Positions 41,532 to 51,550 of a DNA stretch of 64,000 nt are shown in pieces (the stretch's first letter is position 1; each line of letters starts with the position of its first letter). A program made the translations under genes and the position numbers. Under the pieces are notes generated by a model, which saw only the letters and a program-made list of their open reading frames with translations, was not told where the DNA came from and ran no database searches. Source of the stretch: Nocardioides oceani (lineage in GTDB: Bacteria; Actinomycetota; Actinomycetes; Propionibacteriales; Nocardioidaceae); assembly GCF_030412965.1 (NCBI RefSeq), contig NZ_JAUHJQ010000001.1, forward strand, positions 584,060 through 648,059, written 5' to 3'.

Positions 41532-42512
41532 ATGACCACCGCGCGCACGGTCCCGGTCACGACCGAGATGGACGGCGACGAGCTCGACGCCGAGGACGCC
41601 TGGCACCTCGCACGCCACCACGGCCTGCGGCGCGTGGCGGTCGACTCCTTCGTGCGCTTCCGGTACGGCGACGGGTTCACCAACAGCCGCGCGCTCGCCC
41701 TGCAGGCCTGCCTGGCGGTCGTGCCGTTCCTGCTCGCGCTCACCGGGCTCACCGCCGACCTCGACCAGCAGCGCCTCGCCGAGGTCGTCGCGCTGACCGT
41801 CCAGCAGGTCTCCCCCGGCCAGGGCGGCGGCGACGCGCTCGCGGGGGCGGTCGCCGGCGGGGACAGCAGCGAGGACGCCGGCGAGGTGGCGCTCGTGCTC
41901 GGCCTGCTGCTGTCGCTGGTGTCGATGACGACCGCGATGGGCCAGGTCGAGCGGGGCACGAACCGGATCTACGGCATCCGCCGCGACCGGCCCGCGCTGC
42001 ACAAGTACGGCCGGGCCGCGGTGCTCACCGCGCTGCTCGCCGTGCCGGTCGGGCTCGGCTTCCTGCTGCTCGTCGCGGGCGGGGCGTTCGGGGACGCGAT
42101 GGTCGAGGTCTACGGCTGGTCCGCGGGCACCGACCGGGCCTGGGACGTCGCCCGGTGGCCGACCGGCCTGCTGCTGCTCGTCGTGACGATCGCGGTGCTG
42201 CTCGACCACGCCCCGCGGCGACGCCAGCCGGCGCTGTCCTGGCTGGCCCTCGGCTCGGCCACCGCCGTGGCGGTCAGCCTGCTCGCGGCGGCCGGCCTGG
42301 CGGCGTACGTCCGGCTGAGCGGGTCGTTCGGCGACACCTACGGCCCGCTCGCGGGGATCATGGCGCTGCTGCTGTGGTCGTGGCTGAGCGCGACCGGCCT
42401 GTTCTACGGCACGGCCGTGTGCGCGCAGCTCGAGGCCTACCGCGCCGGCGAGCCGGACCCGGCGTACGACGACCCGGGCCGCCCGCACGGGCGGGCGGTC
42501 CGGGACTCCTGA
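41532..42512 (+). CDS. YihY/BrkB family inner-membrane protein
   Basis: 326 residues with six hydrophobic segments and the family blocks (VDSFVRFRYGDGFTNSRALA, LQACLAVVPFLLALTGL, TAMGQVERGTNRIYGI, GPLAGIMALLLWSWLSATGL, LFYGTAVCAQLEAYR). Family function is not firmly known (formerly misnamed RNase BN). The ATG follows a CAGACT -10-like element by 8 nt, so it may be leaderless. Converges on topA with a 13-nt gap. Confidence 0.88.
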   Translation: MTTARTVPVTTEMDGDELDAEDAWHLARHHGLRRVAVDSFVRFRYGDGFTNSRALALQACLAVVPFLLALTGLTADLDQQRLAEVVALTVQQVSPGQGGGDALAGAVAGGDSSEDAGEVALVLGLLLSLVSMTTAMGQVERGTNRIYGIRRDRPALHKYGRAAVLTALLAVPVGLGFLLLVAGGAFGDAMVEVYGWSAGTDRAWDVARWPTGLLLLVVTIAVLLDHAPRRRQPALSWLALGSATAVAVSLLAAAGLAAYVRLSGSFGDTYGPLAGIMALLLWSWLSATGLFYGTAVCAQLEAYRAGEPDPAYDDPGRPHGRAVRDS

Positions 42513-42525
42513 GCAGCGACGCCCG

Positions 42526-45243
<2,718 letters not shown>

Positions 45244-45357
45244 GGACCTGTCATTTCCTCACGTTGCCGGGTCGGAGCCGCGGTTCCCGGGGCTCACGGC
45301 CGCTCACGGTAGCGCGTGCTGTCCACCCGCCCGCCCCGGCGGTGCGGCGACGGGCCC

Positions 45358-45405
45358 GGTCGTGTGCCCCACGACGCGCCCCGTCGCGACCTCGGGCACA
45401 CGACC
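45358..45405. other. Inverted repeat in the topA / sigma factor intergenic region
   Basis: GGTCGTGTGCCC (45358) and its exact complement GGGCACACGACC (45394), 12 bp each, enclosing 24 nt that contain a nested CGACG/CGTCG pair. Lies just upstream of the sigma gene promoter; operator or RNA structure. Confidence 0.5.
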
Positions 45406-45408
45406 CTC

Positions 45409-45432
45409 AACGTTCCGGCGCGCGCCACCGTC
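45409..45432 (+). promoter_or_regulatory. ECF-type promoter of the sigma gene
   Basis: AAC at 45409 and CGTC at 45429 with a 17-nt spacer, the usual spacing of ECF promoters, about 45 nt before the GTG. Suggests the sigma factor reads its own gene. Confidence 0.45.
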
Positions 45433-45475
45433 AGAGGGGGGACAGTGACGACCAGGACGACCAGGGAGACGACCC

Positions 45476-46012
45476 GTGCCAGGTGACGACGCCGCCGGCG
45501 ACGCCGACTTCGCCGACTTCGTGGCGGCGCACCAGGGTGTGCTGCTGCGCCTCGCCCACGCGCTGACCGCGAACCCCCACGACGCGTGGGACCTCACCCA
45601 GGAGACGCTGGCGCGCCTCGGCGAGCGGTGGGACCGGCGGCGGCCCGACGTGCCGGAGGCGTGGGCGCGGACGGTGATGGTCCGGCTCAACATCGACCGG
45701 GTCCGCCGGCTGCGCCGCGAGCTGCCGCTGCTCGGGGGCGGCGAGCGCGCGGGCACGCCGGTCCAGCACGCCGGCGAGGCCGAGGGGTGGCTGGTCGAGG
45801 CGCTGGCCACGGTGAGCCCGCGGCAGCGCACCGCGCTGGCGCTGCGCTACGTCGAGGACCTCGACGTGCGCGGGATCGCCGAGCGGATGGGCTGCTCGGA
45901 GGGGACCGTCAAGAGCCAGCTGTCCCGCGGCACCGAGCGGCTGCGGGAGCACGCCCGCCACCACCTCCCCACCGTCCCGGGCTCGACCCGACGAGAGGAC
46001 GCAGTGCGATGA
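45476..46012 (+). CDS. ECF RNA polymerase sigma factor, SigE family
   Basis: 178 residues from GTG 45476 (GGGAG upstream). Region 2 (FVAAHQGVLLRLAHALTANP, HDAWDLTQETLARLGERWDR) and region 4 (LATVSPRQRTALALRYVEDL, MGCSEGTVKSQLSRGTERLR). Matches the actinobacterial SigE-like (SigM70-type) subfamily. Overlaps the next gene by ATGA, so that membrane protein is its expected partner. Confidence 0.92.
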   Translation: MPGDDAAGDADFADFVAAHQGVLLRLAHALTANPHDAWDLTQETLARLGERWDRRRPDVPEAWARTVMVRLNIDRVRRLRRELPLLGGGERAGTPVQHAGEAEGWLVEALATVSPRQRTALALRYVEDLDVRGIAERMGCSEGTVKSQLSRGTERLREHARHHLPTVPGSTRREDAVR

Positions 46013-46689
46013 ACCAGACCACCGAGCACGACCCGGCCATCGGCGCCGCCTACGACCGGCTGGGGGCCACGCTGCGGGCGCCGGCCGACGGTCCGGACCG
46101 GGTCCGGCGCCGGATCGTCGTACGCCGCCGGCGGCGCCGCGCGGCGACCGGGCTCGCCGCCCTCGTCCTCGTCGGCGGGGTCGGCGCGGCTGCGGTGACC
46201 ACCGGCGGCGAACCGGACCGCGCGGTCGACGTCGCGACCCAGCCCCCGGCGGACGGGCTCGGCACGACGCTCGCCGACGGCACGACGTACACGTTCGAGG
46301 GCGTCGAGGTGACCTGCACGGAGGGGACGATCACCGCGCAGACGCGGCCGGAGCTCGTGGGCCGGGGCGAGGACGAGCGGCTGGTCGAGCCCTTCCTCCA
46401 CATCGAGGCGCGGCCCTCCGTGCTCGCGCCGGGCACGACTCTCCGCCTGCCGCTCGAGGGACCGGGCGGCTCGGAGGACAACCCGCTGCTGCTGTTCTTC
46501 GCGACCGACGACGCCGGCCCCGAGCACCACAACGAGCTCTCGAGCGCCGAGGACGGCTCGAGCGGGACCGTGGTGGTCCACGAGGCCTCCTGCGGGCCCG
46601 AGCCGGTGCTGTCGCTGACCGTGGACGCGGTGCTCGGCAGCGAGCTGGCCGATCGGCCGGCGATGCCGCTCACGGGCGAGTTGCGGTGA
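46009..46689 (+). CDS. Single-pass membrane protein, putative partner of the ECF sigma factor
   Basis: 226 residues: cytoplasmic N-terminus of about 35 residues, an Arg run (VVRRRRRRAATG), one transmembrane helix (about 46-66), then an extracellular domain of about 155 residues with three Cys. No HxxxCxxC zinc anti-sigma motif, so an anti-sigma role rests on gene position and topology only. Its 3' end overlaps the convergent methyltransferase gene by 20 nt. Confidence 0.75.
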   Translation: MNQTTEHDPAIGAAYDRLGATLRAPADGPDRVRRRIVVRRRRRRAATGLAALVLVGGVGAAAVTTGGEPDRAVDVATQPPADGLGTTLADGTTYTFEGVEVTCTEGTITAQTRPELVGRGEDERLVEPFLHIEARPSVLAPGTTLRLPLEGPGGSEDNPLLLFFATDDAGPEHHNELSSAEDGSSGTVVVHEASCGPEPVLSLTVDAVLGSELADRPAMPLTGELR

Positions 46690-48142
46690 GGAAGCCCTCC
46701 TCGACGAGCTCGGCCACGACCGGCAGGTAGGTGGCGCGGGTCTCCGCCGCGTCGCGGTCGGTGAGCTGGGCGACGGCGTCGAGGATCTGCCCGACACCGA
46801 GCTCGCCGTCGCAGGCGCCCACGAGGGCCGCCTCGACGGTGTCGACCTGGCGGGCCCGGCGCAGCCCGCGCTGCTGGCGCAGCACGATCGCCTCGGGGTC
46901 CTCGGCGCCGACCGGGCCGACGGTCTCCTGCCGGACGTCCTCCCGGGTCGTCAGCACCGCCTCGGGACCGACCGGCACCCCGCCCGCTCGGCCCCAGGCC
47001 GCGATGGCCGGGCCGATCGGCTGCTCGACGTCGTAGGGCCAGTCCAGGAAGGTACGGCGGCGCGCGCCGGCACCGACCTTGTGCAGGTTGACCCAGCCGA
47101 AGCCGATCGCCTCGACGCCCTGCTCCTCGAACCACGAGAGCCAGGTGTCGTAGCGCACGAGGTAGTCCGGCGCGCCGTGCTGGCCGGCGTCCTTGAGCCA
47201 CAGCTCGACGTACGCCGCGGGGTCGAGCAGCTCGCGCTGGACCACGAGCGCGTCGCAGTCGTCGGCGATCCACGGGCCCAGCCGCTCCTCCCACGACCGG
47301 CCCTCGACGACGGCCCAGTTGGCCAGCACCTGGCACCAGCCGCCGTCCGCGAGGTGCGCCGGGGCCGCCCGGACGATGTCCTCGACGACGCGGTCGCCGG
47401 GCAGGCCGGAGTCGCGGTAGACCAGCCGCTCGCCGGTGGCCGGCGAGATCACGAACGGCGGGTTGGTCGCGATGAGGTCGAACCGCTCGCCCGCGACCGG
47501 CTCGAAGTAGGACCCGTCGCGCACGTCGATGCTGCCGGCGACCTCGTTGAGGGCCGCGTTGAAGCGGGTGACCCACAGCGCCCGCCGGTTGACGTCGGTC
47601 GCGACCACCTGGTCGACGTGGGTCGCGAGATGCAGCGCCTGCACGCCGCAGCCGGTGCCGAGGTCGAGCGCGCGGCCGAACGGCTCGCGGATCGTCAGCT
47701 GCGCCAGCGACGTGGACGCCGAGCTGATGCCCAGCACGTGGTCGGCGCCGACCGCCTGCGGGCCGCCGTCGAGGCCGGGGGTGAGGTCGCTGACCACCCA
47801 CAGGTCGCGGCCGTCGGCGGCGTACGGCCGGACGTCGAGGCGGGCGGCCACCTCGCCGACCGTCTGCTCCACCAGCCCCTCGGCGGCCAATCGGTCGACG
47901 AGGTCGGGCAGGGCGCGCTCGGCCGCGGCCAGCTCGACGGGCGTCTGCAGCAGGAACAGCCGCACCAGGGTCTCCAGCGGCGAGCCGCCCTGCGTGCGCC
48001 GCAGCCCCGGCGTCGTCTCGTTACGGGCGAGCGCGGCATGGGCGTGCGGGCCGAGCAGCTCGGCGACGGCGTCGTAGGTGAACCCGGCGACGGTGAGGGC
48101 GGCGCGCAGACGTGCCGGCAGGTCGGAGGCGGAGGTGCTCAT
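46670..48142 (-). CDS. Class I SAM-dependent methyltransferase (HemK-like core)
   Basis: 490 residues. N-terminal helical domain (about 1-135), then a Rossmann methyltransferase with motif I ALDLGTGCGVQALHLA and the N-methyltransferase signature ATNPPFV (Asn/Gln or base N6 targets), and a C-terminal all-alpha part. Actinobacterial conserved protein near topA/hppA; substrate unknown. Start ATG 48142 follows a TAGGCT -10 by 7 nt, so leaderless. Confidence 0.88.
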   Translation of the reverse strand: MSTSASDLPARLRAALTVAGFTYDAVAELLGPHAHAALARNETTPGLRRTQGGSPLETLVRLFLLQTPVELAAAERALPDLVDRLAAEGLVEQTVGEVAARLDVRPYAADGRDLWVVSDLTPGLDGGPQAVGADHVLGISSASTSLAQLTIREPFGRALDLGTGCGVQALHLATHVDQVVATDVNRRALWVTRFNAALNEVAGSIDVRDGSYFEPVAGERFDLIATNPPFVISPATGERLVYRDSGLPGDRVVEDIVRAAPAHLADGGWCQVLANWAVVEGRSWEERLGPWIADDCDALVVQRELLDPAAYVELWLKDAGQHGAPDYLVRYDTWLSWFEEQGVEAIGFGWVNLHKVGAGARRRTFLDWPYDVEQPIGPAIAAWGRAGGVPVGPEAVLTTREDVRQETVGPVGAEDPEAIVLRQQRGLRRARQVDTVEAALVGACDGELGVGQILDAVAQLTDRDAAETRATYLPVVAELVEEGFLTATRP

Positions 48143-48149
48143 CGGATCG

Positions 48150-48155
48150 AGCCTA
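48150..48155 (-). promoter_or_regulatory. -10 element of a leaderless promoter
   Basis: TAGGCT on the minus strand, 7 nt before the methyltransferase ATG. Confidence 0.5.
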
Positions 48156-48216
48156 GGGCCTCGATGACCACCCCCCACCGCCCGCACGGGTCATCCGGTC
48201 GACGGGACCGGTCGCC

Positions 48217-48256
48217 GGGCATGGCCCGGGTGGACTAGTCCGATCGGGCCATACCC
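48217..48256. promoter_or_regulatory. 40-bp near-perfect palindrome
   Basis: Two 20-nt arms match at 16 of 20 positions: ATGGCCCG/CGGGCCAT outside and the perfect 10-bp GGACTAGTCC at the centre. It lies between the divergent methyltransferase and surface-protein genes, 75 nt from one and 136 nt from the other. Likely a dimeric or tetrameric regulator site. Confidence 0.6.
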
Positions 48257-48391
48257 GGTCAAAGAGCCCTCCTAATCGAGCCCGGAGCCCCTAGGTTCGG
48301 AGGTGGGGAGCAACACGACATGGCGCGCTCGGCGCGTCGTCAGACCACACGCCCGGCACCGGCTCGGGCGTCCGATGGGGAGGGAACCCGC

Positions 48392-49960
48392 ATGCCCACG
48401 CACCACCGCGCCCTGAGCGCGCTCGCCACCACCGCCCTGCTGTCCTCGGGCCTCGCGCTCGGCACGGCCGGCGCCGCCGAGGCCGCCCCGGCGCAGCCCG
48501 CGACCGTCGTCCGGACGCAGTCCGCCGACGGGCTGGGCGACCTCATCGCGCTGGTCACCAACCCGGTCCTGAACCTGCTCGGGGGCGTTCCCGGCGTCGG
48601 CCAGGCCGTCTCGGTCACCGAGCCCGTCGTCGACAACCTCCTCGGGGTCCTCGACCTGGACATCGTCTGGCTGTGCGACGGCAACGAGATCCCCGGCTCC
48701 CAGGGCTTCTGGACCTTCGTCCCGACCGAGGCCCAGGCCGGCTGCCAGCTCGCCGCGAAGACGATCGCCACCGTGCTGGGCGTCCCGATCTCGGGCATCA
48801 CCAGCGTCGTCGAGATCCCGCTGCAGAACCTCCCCGGCGCGGTGAAGTCGCCGGTCGCCACCAAGGCCGTCGCGGTCCCCGCCACCGCGAAGGTCGGCAC
48901 GCTCGTGGCCGCGACGCCTCCGGTGTGGGACGAGAACGCCACCGACGTGGTCACCACCTACCAGTGGCTGCGCGCGGGTGCCCCCATCGCGGGCGCCACC
49001 ACGGCGACGTACACCCCGACCGCCGAGGACCTCGGCAAGGCGCTCTCGGTCCGTGCGACCGGCACGCGGGACAAGGCACCCGAGCCCACCGTCTCCACCA
49101 GCAGCGCGGTCACCGTCGCCCAGGGCGACGCGCCCACCGCCACCGTGCAGCCCGCCGTCCAGGGCGTCGCCGAGGTCGGGGAGACCCTGGCCGTCAGGCC
49201 GCCGACCTGGTCGGGCACCGGCACGACGGCCAACACCTACCAGTGGCTGCGCGACGGCCAGCCGATCGCCGGCGCCACCACCGCGACGTACGTCGTGACC
49301 GCCGCCGACGCGGGCAGGGCGCTGTCGGCGAGGGTCACCGGCACGCGCACCGGGTACGCCGCCGGGACGGCCACCACCGCGCCGGTCACCGTCGGGGCCA
49401 CCGAGCCGCTGACCGCGACCGTCCCGCCGAGCATCGCCGGGCCGGCCGTCGTCGGCCAGACGCTGACCGCCTCCCCCGGCACCTGGAACGCCCCGGGCGC
49501 GACGTTCACCTACGTCTGGCGCCGCGACGGCATCACCATCCCGGGCGCCACGTCGCCCACCTACCTCACCCAGGTCGCCGACATCGGCCGGACCCTGAGC
49601 GTCGTGGTCACCGCGACCGCCGCCGGGTTCACCGAGGCCTCGGAGACCTCCCGTGCCGTCAGCATCGCCCGGCTCTCCTCGACCACGGCCGCCTCGCTGA
49701 CCAGCCGGACCGTCCGCAAGGGCACCAAGGCCACGCTGCGGATCGCGCTCCAGGCAGCCGGGAAAGCCCAGACCGGCCAGGTCGAGGTCCACGACGGCCA
49801 GCGGCTGCTGAAGACCGTGTCCGTGGCGGGCCAGCGGACGATCAAGCTCCCCAGGCTCGGCGTCGGCAAGCACCGGATCCGGGTCGCCTACGTCGGCTCC
49901 CGCACCACCGCCCCGTCGGCCTCGAAGGTCCTGGTGCTGAAGGTCGTCAAGAAGAAGTGA
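48392..49960 (+). CDS. Secreted Ig-repeat surface protein A
   Basis: 522 residues from ATG 48392 (GGGGAGGGAA upstream). Signal peptide to about residue 32 (AAEAAPA). Residues 45-150 form a module with IVWLCDGNEIPGSQGFW and FVPTEAQAGCQLAAK, two Cys probably disulfide-bonded, shared with the gene at 50095. Then three repeats of about 90 residues of the type TYQWLRDGQPIAGATTATY ... LSARVTGT, and a C-terminal Ig-like domain (KGTKATLRIALQ ... GKHRIRVAYVGS) ending in VVKKK. No LPXTG or membrane anchor, so it may be released or wall-bound by charge. Function unknown; adhesion-like. Confidence 0.82.
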   Translation: MPTHHRALSALATTALLSSGLALGTAGAAEAAPAQPATVVRTQSADGLGDLIALVTNPVLNLLGGVPGVGQAVSVTEPVVDNLLGVLDLDIVWLCDGNEIPGSQGFWTFVPTEAQAGCQLAAKTIATVLGVPISGITSVVEIPLQNLPGAVKSPVATKAVAVPATAKVGTLVAATPPVWDENATDVVTTYQWLRAGAPIAGATTATYTPTAEDLGKALSVRATGTRDKAPEPTVSTSSAVTVAQGDAPTATVQPAVQGVAEVGETLAVRPPTWSGTGTTANTYQWLRDGQPIAGATTATYVVTAADAGRALSARVTGTRTGYAAGTATTAPVTVGATEPLTATVPPSIAGPAVVGQTLTASPGTWNAPGATFTYVWRRDGITIPGATSPTYLTQVADIGRTLSVVVTATAAGFTEASETSRAVSIARLSSTTAASLTSRTVRKGTKATLRIALQAAGKAQTGQVEVHDGQRLLKTVSVAGQRTIKLPRLGVGKHRIRVAYVGSRTTAPSASKVLVLKVVKKK

Positions 49961-49962
49961 CC

Positions 49963-49990
49963 GGCCCCGCCGGTCCAGACCACCGGGGCC
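49963..49990 (+). terminator. Hairpin after surface protein A
   Basis: GGCCCC (49963) and GGGGCC (49985) with an additional CCGGT/ACCGG pairing option between them. Weak but placed 2 nt after the stop. Confidence 0.4.
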
Positions 49991-50094
49991 CCGCGGACGA
50001 TCCGCGTGTCCCACGTCACTCCCCGCCGTACCGTCGCGAGCGGAGGAAGCACTTTTCCGGCGTCCGTGGGAGGACGCCGACATGGGAGGGAAAC

Positions 50095-51465
50095 ATGCAG
50101 TCGTACAAGCGCGCCCTGGGCGCCGTCGCCACCGCGTCACTGATCAGCACCGGGCTGGTGGCGGGCTCCGCCGTCACCCCGGCGCACGCCGCACCGGCCG
50201 CGCCGGCCGCGGACCTTCCCGGGCTGCCGCCCCTGCCGGGCATCCCCGGCGTGCCGGGCATCCCCGGGCTGCCTGGTATGCCCGAGCTGCCGGGTCTGCC
50301 CGGCGTCCCCGGGCTGCCGGCGCCGACCACGCCGCCGTCGCTCTCGCTCGAGACGATCCCCGGCGTGGGCGAGGTCCTCAAGCTCACCAAGCCGCTGTTC
50401 GAGACGCTGCCGGTCAACCTGGCCACGCTGCTGTCGTTCGACGTCTCGTGGCTCTGCGACGGCTCGCTCATCACGCTGCCCGGCGGCGCCGACCCGTGGC
50501 AGTTCGTGCCCACCGAGGCGCAGCAGGGCTGCCAGGTCGCGGCGAAGGTGACGACCACGCTCCTCGGCTTCCTGCCGCTGGAGATGATCACCTCCGCCGT
50601 CCAGCTGCCCGGCGCCGCGGCCGAGGCTCCGAAGGTGGAGACGGCGGCCAGCATCAAGGGCCTGGCCAAGGTGGGCCAGCTGCTCACCGCGACGGCGCCG
50701 ACGTGGAAGGACAGCAACGGCGTCGAGACCACCTACCAGTGGCTGCGCTCCGGCGTCCCGATCCCGGGCGCGACCGCCCTGACCTACACCGTCGCCCCCG
50801 AGGACGGCCAGAAGGCGCTGACCTTCCGGGCGACCGGCAAGAAGGGCGACCTCACCACCGTCTCGAGCGCCGAGGTCACCCCGGTGCTCGGCGACGCGCC
50901 CACGGTCATCAGCGCGCCCACCCTGGGCGGCCAGCCGGTCATCGGTCGCACGCTGTCGATCAGCCCCGGCACCTGGAGCGGCACCGGCCCCGTGCAGTTC
51001 GCCTACCAGTGGATGCGCGGCGACCAGGCGATCTTCGGCGAGACCGGCTCGACGTACGTCGTGCGCGGCGCCGACGCCGGCCAGCAGGTCTGGGCGGTCG
51101 TCGCGGCGACCCGGACGGGCTACCAGCCCGGCCGCGCCAGCACCGACCCGCAGCAGGTCGCCAAGGCGAGCAGCACGGTCACCGTCGGGCTGGCGAAGAA
51201 GAAGATCGCCCGGGGCGCCAAGGGCGTCCTCACGATCCGGCTCGGCGCCGACGGCCTCACGCCGGCGGGCTCGGTCACCGTCCTCGACCGCGGCAAGGCG
51301 ATCAAGAAGTACGTCGTCCGCGCCTCCGACAACGGCCGCAAGTCGGTGACCCTGCCCAAGCTCAAGCCGGGCAAGCACCAGCTGCGCGCGGTGTACGCCG
51401 GCAGCACCACGGCGGCCGGCTCGCGGTCCGCGGCGGTCGTCCTGACCGTGCTGAAGAAGAAGTAG
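50095..51465 (+). CDS. Secreted Ig-repeat surface protein B with collagen-like segment
   Basis: 456 residues, paralogue of surface protein A. Signal peptide ending AHAAPA; then a Pro/Gly/Leu-rich collagen-like stretch (about residues 40-76, repeated LPGxPGxPG triplets); then the shared module (VSWLCDGSLITLPGG, FVPTEAQQGCQVAAK), two YQWLR/YQWMR repeats and the C-terminal Ig-like domain ending LKKK. ATG 50095 has GGGAGGG upstream. Tandem position and shared module show duplication; the collagen-like insert and one fewer repeat distinguish it. Confidence 0.82.
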   Translation: MQSYKRALGAVATASLISTGLVAGSAVTPAHAAPAAPAADLPGLPPLPGIPGVPGIPGLPGMPELPGLPGVPGLPAPTTPPSLSLETIPGVGEVLKLTKPLFETLPVNLATLLSFDVSWLCDGSLITLPGGADPWQFVPTEAQQGCQVAAKVTTTLLGFLPLEMITSAVQLPGAAAEAPKVETAASIKGLAKVGQLLTATAPTWKDSNGVETTYQWLRSGVPIPGATALTYTVAPEDGQKALTFRATGKKGDLTTVSSAEVTPVLGDAPTVISAPTLGGQPVIGRTLSISPGTWSGTGPVQFAYQWMRGDQAIFGETGSTYVVRGADAGQQVWAVVAATRTGYQPGRASTDPQQVAKASSTVTVGLAKKKIARGAKGVLTIRLGADGLTPAGSVTVLDRGKAIKKYVVRASDNGRKSVTLPKLKPGKHQLRAVYAGSTTAAGSRSAAVVLTVLKKK

Positions 51466-51480
51466 CCCCACCCGCAACGC

Positions 51481-51518
51481 ACGAGAGCCCCCGACGCGGT
51501 CGCGTCGGGGGCTCTCGT
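51481..51518. terminator. Strong bidirectional terminator
   Basis: Perfect 17-bp stem, ACGAGAGCCCCCGACGC at 51481 pairing with its complement ending at 51518, loop GGTC. Between convergent surface protein B and hppA. Confidence 0.9.
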
Positions 51519-51550
51519 GCCGGTACGCCGCGTGGCGCCCGGAGTGCGGC

